64,000 bases of DNA, taken from positions 45,430,252 to 45,494,251 of the forward strand of contig CM064872.1 in NCBI GenBank assembly GCA_032719365.1, written 5' to 3'. Position 1 is the stretch's first letter, and each line of letters begins with the position of its first letter. The translations under genes and the position numbers were made by a program. Below the pieces are notes generated by a model, which saw nothing but the letters and a program-made list of their open reading frames with translations, was not told the DNA's origin and did not search any database. This DNA comes from Prinsepia uniflora (taxonomy: Eukaryota; Streptophyta; Magnoliopsida; Rosales; Rosaceae). Positions 58,001-64,000 of this stretch are shown piece by piece.

Positions 58001-60288
58001 ACATCCACTGTTAATGGAGGAAGGTCTACTACTCACACAGTAACAGCATCTTTTGAGACTGCATTTGAGGTTGATAAAGAAGTAGCTGCAGCTGTAAAAA
58101 TTTCTTTGATAAGGCTTGGAAACTCCCCTTCTTTTAGTAAAGACGAATGCAAAGAACTCTTCCGGAAAATCAGTGAGAACCCGAATACAAATGAAAATAA
58201 TCAAGAGTCATCTGAGTTTACATCGGATTATGAATCAGAATCTGGGTCAGAACTTGAAGCTGTATCCCAGATAGATTATTTCAGGTCCGAACATTTGGAT
58301 CATAAGAGGCCAGGTTTAGAGGTCAGGCAGAAGAAAAACAGAAGGCACTCTTTAGGTAAGCCTAATATGGAAAAGATAGCCGACATGATTCTCGGAAGGC
58401 TTCAATGTTTGCTTGAAGATGAGCTCTCTTCTCTTGCCACTATTGTTGCTACTTTTGGTTTAAATGCTGCCTTAGTGGAAGTTCAAAATAGCAAGCAGCA
58501 TTGTCCAGGCTCTGCTTCTGAGACCTTTCCACAAAGATTAGGAGTGGCAAAGCCTGAACACTTCAGAGATGGACAAATGAGAAGGAAGCGATCTGTAACA
58601 GAACTTCCAAGCCTTGAAAAGTTTTTAGTTAAGCACACGACCAAGCTTGAAAGAGAGGTGCAAGAAGCCAAAGACAGAAGGAATATGTTGAGGGAAGGAG
58701 CAAATTTTAGTAGAATCTTAAATGCGAAGGCCAATTCAGATAACAATGGAATTGCCTCTAACTCCATTCCAGGCTTGGAAAGCATCCATCTGAAGCATGG
58801 TTCTAAGTTTGAGAAAGAAATTGAAGAGGCAAAGAAAAAATCGAGAGGAGATTTTGAAGTGAATCAAAAGAATTCAGAAAGAAAAAAAATAATGTCCGAT
58901 GCCATTCCTGACTTGGAAAGTATGCTAATTAAACATTCTTCAAAACTTGAAAAGGAAGTTGAAGAGGCCAAGAAGATCTCTGCAATAACATCTGCTATGA
59001 GTGAGTACAATTTAAAAGTGGTTAGCCGCAGAAAAGAAAATGCGTCAGAAATTCCCAGCCTCGATAAGTTATTAGTGAAACGTGTCTCGAGGCTTGAGAA
59101 GGAAGTTGAAGAAGCAAAGAACAGAAGGAAGAATTCTACACATGAAGGAGTCAGGTTGCCTTGTCTGACTAAGAAAGTTTATTCATCTGCTTCAGCTGCA
59201 GAAGAGGAACATGCTACTTGGCCTGAGGAAGGATCGGAGGGGAAAGAAAATAAGGACTTGAATAAGGTTGTAGAAGAGAACTCTATGATGAAGCAAAATA
59301 AATGTGGATATCCACTGAATCATAGTGCCGGAGAAACAAGAGCACTTCAGAATGTGATGGCCCAAACTAAAGAGACTGAAGATGATTCAGAGAAGATCTT
59401 TCCCAAACCAGTCCACTGGTTGGAAAGGGAGAAAAAACAGGCATTTGCTACGGGAGACAGATATGGATATCAAAAACTTGAAAGGAAAAAAGGAGCAAAC
59501 AGTGTTACACAATGTGAAAGCTTAGATAAAGTTTTGGTTAAACATGTTTCGAGACTGGAGAAAGAGAAGATGAACTACCGTACGGAGGAAAAAGCCAATG
59601 AAGTGAAGAAAAGGAATGAAAAACTAGCTTCACACACGGATGAAGCATGTGGTTTGGACCATGTTTTGGTTAATAATAAATCAAGGCTAGAAAGAGAAAA
59701 GGAAACTGCTGCTGCACAACCAGAAGAGCAAATTAGTTTCTCTGTAATTCGTAAAGAAGCAAGGGAGAGAGAACTGCAAGAACAATGTGGAGGCTTAAAC
59801 TTAGGGAACTCCATGAAAGCACATGCCTCGAAACTTGAAGGAAATAAGGTAAATACCCTAATGTTTGTCCTTAATGTTTCATTGCCAATGGTTTCTTATT
59901 TGTCCCATGGGAGTTTTGCATTACATTTCATGGCAAAGTGGGTTATTTAAGTTCTGATGGTATGCTGTTGGCTGCTGCTCAGCAACAAGAAGACCAAATT
60001 AGATCATTTGTAACTCGTAAAGAAGCAAGGGACAAAGAAGTACAAGAAACATGGGGAGGTTTAAGCTTAGAGAACTCCATGAGGCCACATGTTTCTAAAC
60101 TTGAACGCGATAAGGTAAAATATTCTCTTACTCTTGTGCTTAATGTGTATTGTTAGCAATGCTCTGTAGGCTGCGATTGTTTGTTAATGGGTGTGTTAGC
60201 ATTTCCTTTCCATTTTGTGTAGGCTGCTTGGATTAAAGCTGCACAAGAGGAAACTGAGTCAAGTCAAGCTAGAAAAGCCCGAGATTAG
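55081..60288 (+). CDS. Host gene, coiled-coil repeat protein of unknown function (878 aa, 6 exons)
   Basis: Exons by GT-AG sites and continuous frame: 55081-55203, 55734-55892, 55985-56157, 57865-59848, 59983-60114, 60223-60288; 2637 bp including the stop. The start codon (MDLGCISVSDK) is the first ATG after a CT-rich leader and lies in a good context (GCCATGG). Residues about 110-190 are Ala/Lys/Glu-rich and predicted to coil. About 265-287 is acidic and Ser/Glu-rich. About 400-870 contains some nine copies of a motif such as SLDKLLVKRVSRLEKEVEEAK. There is no signal peptide, membrane segment or catalytic motif. Lysine and glutamate dominate. I do not recognise a named family, and role and location are unknown. 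Intron 3 (1.7 kb) is swollen by transposon sequence; the other introns are 92-530 bp. Confidence 0.88.
56283..56720 (-). pseudogene. Ty1/copia gag fragment with primer site, minus strand
   Basis: On the minus strand TGGTACCAGAGCC (56708-56720) is one base away from the initiator-Met primer site. Downstream on that strand (56540-56283) broken frames read PFRNRHLMSSVDGSSSCPPAF and GKDGKFTDIVNP, typical of the N-terminal gag-region of plant copia polyproteins. Two overlapping frames share the similarity, so at least one frameshift exists. It is a truncated relic in the intron. Confidence 0.6.
57079..57288 (+). mobile_element. Copia-like solo LTR or TRIM relic in intron 3
   Basis: The stretch begins near TATTAAGGAATCCC and ends AATTCCCACA. 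It contains a TATA-like GTATATAAAC, a direct repeat CTAGTTAGGACTC, and a late AATAAA signal, the layout of a short copia LTR. The terminal TG is mutated and no target duplication is clear. Confidence 0.45.
58600..60114 (+). repeat. Repeated coiled-coil motif within the host gene
   Basis: Degenerate units read SLEKFLVKHTTKLEREV, GLESIHLKHGSKFEKEI, DLESMLIKHSSKLEKEV, SLDKLLVKRVSRLEKEV, SLDKVLVKHVSRLEKEK, GLDHVLVNNKSRLEREK, SMKAHASKLEGNK and SMRPHVSKLERDK, plus a weak WLEREKKQA unit. Spacing is about 30-110 residues. The two last units straddle the exon 4/5 and exon 5/6 ends, which both end in a K codon at phase 0. This suggests exon duplication. Confidence 0.8.
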
Positions 60289-60767
60289 AAAATGAAGGAG
60301 ATATGAGGTGCATGTGAGTTTTTGTGAAAATCAACTTCTCTTCATTGATGAATGTGAATTTTTTCCCTTGTTTTTTCTCTATCTTGTTTAATCAAATGGG
60401 CGTTCATCTATGGCAGATTGGAAGGAAATTAAATGAGTTTAACCAAATTCTATTCAAACACCAATCACCGAAGCTTTAATCCCCATTCATACACATCCAG
60501 AACCCGAACTGTGGATCTAAACGAATTTTATGACCAAAGGCTAACAACAGACAACATTTGAAACAGACAAACTGAGTAGCCTTTGAAGTTCCAAACTGCA
60601 TTATAAGTAATGGTTGCATTATAACTGGCAAAAGCTCAAGCAAGAAATTCCAGCTGAAAATGTTCCTCTCTTTTCTTTAGATGTTGATAGAACTGTTTAG
60701 AAAACATTATAAAGGGCCGATTAGTTACGTTATATTCACAAGTATTACTGTGTGACGGCGAATGGGC
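60289..60767. other. 3' flank of the host gene
   Basis: T-rich sequence after the stop codon (TTTTTCCCTTGTTTTTTCTC) could be the end of the transcript, but no AATAAA lies close by. I see no other gene. Confidence 0.4.
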
Positions 60768-60890
60768 CAAGACTCAAGAGGGCTCTCTCGCACTGCTCAG
60801 ACCACCACTGAAATTGACTTCCTGTACGACGGAGTTGATTACTGCACCACAAACCATGTTTGAGAGATGCGAAGATGGATAACAACTGTT
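60768..60890 (+). pseudogene. HSP70 pseudogene fragment
   Basis: One frame reads SRGLSRTAQTTTEIDFLYDGVDYCTT, resembling the conserved cytosolic HSP70 segment around RALSSTAQTTIEID. A stop follows (near 60860), and weak similarity to the RARFEE region lies beyond in another frame. Only about 40 codons of an approximately 650-codon gene are present. It is likely a transposed or retro-copied scrap. Confidence 0.6.
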
Positions 60891-61344
60891 GGCTCGTGCG
60901 TCACTAGGATTCGAAAGGTCCAGCAATTGTTGCAACATTTTTTCAATGGAAAAATTCGAGTCTATTAGTTGTTAATGCTTACTAGTTTACGGGATTCGGG
61001 CCTCCTACAAATTCAAGTCCATTGTTTATCGTGGTGGGTGGTTTTTCTTTCATAGCAATGAAAAGAGTTTTGGGTATATATTAGTTGGAATTGGTTTTTC
61101 ATTTTTCATTTAGCAATGAAAAATGTCTTTTTAGTTATTTAAAAGTATTTTATAAAACTAATTCGCTTTTATGTAGTAAAAATTATATACAACTTATTAT
61201 GGTAATGAATATGCCACTTAATACGATGCTTTAGTAGCGTTTTTCTCCAAACCTCAAGTGAAAGGTCTTAGACGAGGTTGATATGCAATATGTATAATGT
61301 AAATCCCTTCTTCTATATTCCGTCTCTTGTAAAGGTGTATAGTT

Positions 61345-61760
61345 TAGGCCCTCTATCCCATTTCATAGTACAAAAACAAGGTAAATCAATTTAATCCCCC
61401 TTTCCCATATCATTGTATGAAAAATTCTAAGATGACCATATTCATAGACTACATTTTAGTCCTCTCTCTCGTTTCATTGTTTAGAAAAAAGTATATCAAC
61501 TTAATCCTCCCTCTCATATCACTATATGAGAAATCCTAACGAGACTACATTTATAGACTATATTTGTAAATCTCACACTAATATAAATGGATCGTACCTA
61601 TATAAGTATGTGTGGTTTACAAATATAGTCTAAAAGGATAATGCTAGGAGGACACATGGTTTGCCACATTTATAGACTACATTTATAAATCTCACACTAA
61701 TATAAGTCGGTGTAATTAATATTAACGTGTGGTTTATAAATATAGTTTAAAGAATGCTAG
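61345..61760. repeat. Degenerate tandem repeats
   Basis: Two diverged units of about 115 bp lie at roughly 61351-61465 and 61471-61585 (CTCTCTC..TTTCAT..AATC..CTC..CATATCA..ATATGAG pattern). A second motif, TATAGACTACATTTATAAATCTCACACTAATATAA, occurs near 61545 and 61670. No coding potential is seen. The units may be fragments of a non-autonomous transposon. Confidence 0.6.
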
Positions 61761-62090
61761 TAGACACATGATTGCAATAAATACTAATACAAATAGGACC
61801 CTCCAACATAAATAAGATCAATTGTACTATTATGTAGTTTGTAAATTATGTGGTCTATTGAACATTTTTTGTCATTTAAAAATATGGTCCTTTAATATTT
61901 TCAGTAGGTAAGACTTAAACTTCTTCAAATTTAGAAGATTAGGACTCGAGTGTTATAAAATGGCATTTTAGAGCATGGCCCTTGTATGCTAGTGCATTAT
62001 GTATGCTTACAGTTCTGGTAACGCCTATCTCTTAGCAGATATCATATGTGAAATCATAAATCACCGAAAAATTATGGAGCTGTTATGTGA
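61761..62090. other. AT-rich sequence, nothing recognised
   Basis: There is no open frame of note and no repeat or RNA gene visible. Confidence 0.4.
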
Positions 62091-62632
62091 TCTACAATTG
62101 CCAAAATATTCAAATTACCCATAGTAATGACATTAACGTCTCGGAAACACTTACACATTAGATAATATATTTCCAACTAAAAATATTATTTAATCGTATT
62201 AAAATCTCAAAAATATTAATATTCAGTCCGAAAATTAATTTTCATTATTTTTAATAATGAACAATTATTATTAATATTAAATTACTATAATTATCATCAT
62301 AATAAGCAATTATTATAATTATTAAATAATATCTTTTATTAAAAAATATATTATTTATTAATTACAAAATCAACCAACCAATCAGAACGGTCTGCGGCTC
62401 CCAAAAGATTCTCTATAAATAAAGACGCTCATTTCACTTTCAAGGTAATTCGATTCAATGCTACCTAATCTCTTGTGATTTCTCTCTCAAAGCTAACTTA
62501 AGCATTGAAGCGTTCTTGGTCGAACAACCCCCCAGGACTTCGATCAAAGCAAACGATAGCCTACTTTTTGTTTTTTCGCAGGGATCAAGGAGACTTTTAC
62601 GAGTACGGATGAATTGTGCTTCAACACCATAC
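62091..62632 (+). mobile_element. Ty3/gypsy Tat/Ogre-like LTR relic
   Basis: A very AT-rich stretch (62200-62360) leads to CTCTATAAATAAAGACGCTC, a TATA-box context. Then come CTAACTTAAGCATTGAAGCG (62490-62512), a C-run (CAACCCCCCAGGAC) and a T-rich end with CGCAGG. This is the typical order in the R-U5 part of Tat-lineage LTRs, where TAACTTRAGCRTCGGAG is a hallmark (known from the family). Neither the borders nor a primer site could be fixed, so a solo LTR or fragment is most likely. Confidence 0.58.
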
Positions 62633-64000
62633 ATGCTTCTTTTAGAACATTATTTTTGTATAAATATTTTGGTTTTTCCACTTCTTAGGTAGCATATTTG
62701 TCATAAAATTGGTCCAATTAAAATGGGTAAGCACTATGTACACCACATGATTTTTTTTTTCTTTTGTGGATCACGAGCCTCTATGACAAGATCTGTTCTA
62801 AAAATGCTTCGATAACTCTGTCTGGTCTTTCTCCCATTTGACACTTTACTCAATGTACCTGGAACATTAGAATACTCAAAATATAAAATTCCCCAGACAA
62901 GGGATAAACACTAAATCAGAATTAATATCACGGTGGGTGAACCAAATAGGATCCGTCTTCACTGGATTACTATCCTCATCCAACCCACTGACACCGAAGA
63001 ATTGGAAAGGTAAGAACATGGCTACTTTAAAACTTTAAACCAATGCCAGATCTTCCTAAACGTGATCCTGCCATTCTGACACTCCAGCCATGCTAACCAA
63101 ATCCCTTACTATTACATAAGTTTGTACCCAAACTTCTGGGACTTGGAGAGGTTCATATATAAGTAAGAAAGTACACTAATAGTTTGCACGAATGGTAACA
63201 CATTTAAATGATTTCCAAACACCATATAAATTGTACCACTGAACTTGTAAGGTGGAGCAGATAAATTTTTGTTTTCACCGGATGGTCAGAAAACGCCGCA
63301 TGCGCTTCCACGTGCCACCGTCATCTCTGCAATTGGTCCTCATGTGTCTGCTACCTCTAGCATAGTCGCATACCCGATCCAATCCCTCTAACAGGTACCC
63401 GACTCACATATCTCTGCCAATTCTCGGCCAGTTCTCACTATCGATACATCAAAACGTATGTAATTAATACCAGCAATCCAGTTAAGCATTTATTACAAAA
63501 AATCAATACCAAATTCAGCTGGAATTTTGGCTGTGAATTCTCCGGTCCGCCGTTGGGCTCCGATAACCAATTTCAATGAGCCCTCTACACCGTCGAGGGC
63601 ACGAATCAGCTCGTAAGGTCGAGAGGGAGGCTTTCCTAGCCTTGGTCTCATTCAAATCGACCTCACGCTCCTCCCCCTTTCCCGAGAAGGATTAGCCTCA
63701 CAAACCCATATGTGAATTCCCCTTTCACGGCCTTCGACACCTTTCAACACGTCCCAACTTCACTCCATGAGTTACAGATCATCCCTTCCGTACCGTCCCA
63801 AGCCTTGTCTCACCGTCGAGCCACGGGGAAAACGACCCTCTGCATTTTCGGTGGCTACCCCGTGAAAACCATACCTAGAGCCCTTTTTTATTTTTTTTTT
63901 CCTCTTAACATTTTCTTATTTCTTTAACCCAAAGCCAAAGTGGTGAAGGATACCGCCTTTCCTGCCCAGTTGACACTTATCACCTTAAAAACTATCCCAG
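62633..64000. other. Right flank, nothing firmly recognised
   Basis: Mixed sequence without long frames. Around 63500-63620 the minus strand reads about 40 codons ending in a stop (TGEFTAKIPAEFGIDFL), but no family is recognised. A T-run lies at 63884-63900. No RNA gene is visible. Confidence 0.35.

Overview
The window is nuclear DNA of a flowering plant, most likely a eudicot. The evidence is one spliced host gene with GT-AG introns, retrotransposons primed by plant initiator-Met and Asp tRNAs, an Athila-type Ty3/gypsy element, a hAT-like DNA transposon and MITEs. I cannot name the species. About 53 kb of the 64 kb is nested transposable elements. The only apparently intact protein gene lies at 55081-60288 (+).

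Left block (1-9884). A minus-strand retrotransposon derivative (L1) with long LTRs and a non-coding interior runs off the left edge. Its 5' LTR carries a plus-strand solo LTR (K, 3305-6442, target duplication TCTGT). L1 itself sits in an older minus-strand LTR relic (H, 8733-9884).

Central block (9885-53239). An old plus-strand LTR relic (J) holds a hAT-like element whose ends lie 43 kb apart (10122 and 53050). Inside it is A, a minus-strand long-LTR element (11403-50856, duplication CCTTA). A's interior holds F, an Athila-type gypsy element (14283-26999, GTCAT), and F's pol is split by solo LTR G (20059-21523, CTATG). A's 5' LTR holds solo LTR E (30942-33574) and solo LTR B (33850-50199, AAGAA). 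B holds solo LTR C (34068-47350, GGTGG), and C holds D (36482-46481, ATCTG). D is a complete 10,000-bp element with two 3.7-kb LTRs and a 2.6-kb interior without gag-pol. Matching 5-bp duplications at seven insertions fix the order of events. L1, A and D look like one LARD-type non-autonomous family, possibly derived from Tekay/Del chromoviruses.

Right block (53240-64000). A decayed BTB/POZ-protein pseudogene is followed by the host gene. That gene has six exons and encodes 878 residues: a charged, coiled-coil protein with about nine copies of a motif like SLDKLLVKHxSRLEKEVEEAK, function unknown. Its third intron is enlarged by a MITE-like element holding copia fragments. Downstream are a short HSP70 relic, AT-rich repeats and a Tat/Ogre-like LTR relic.

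The most interesting signals are in the LTR family. They are (i) arrays of short hairpins whose stems differ but stay paired (GAGT/ACTC, GGGT/ACCC, GGGCC/GGCCC, GGGTC/GACCC), (ii) a 26-34 bp palindrome kept in five LTR copies, and (iii) a conserved pair of ACGT-core sites in U3. There is also a GCGCGTG-loop-CACGCGC hairpin just before a strong splice-donor-like site.
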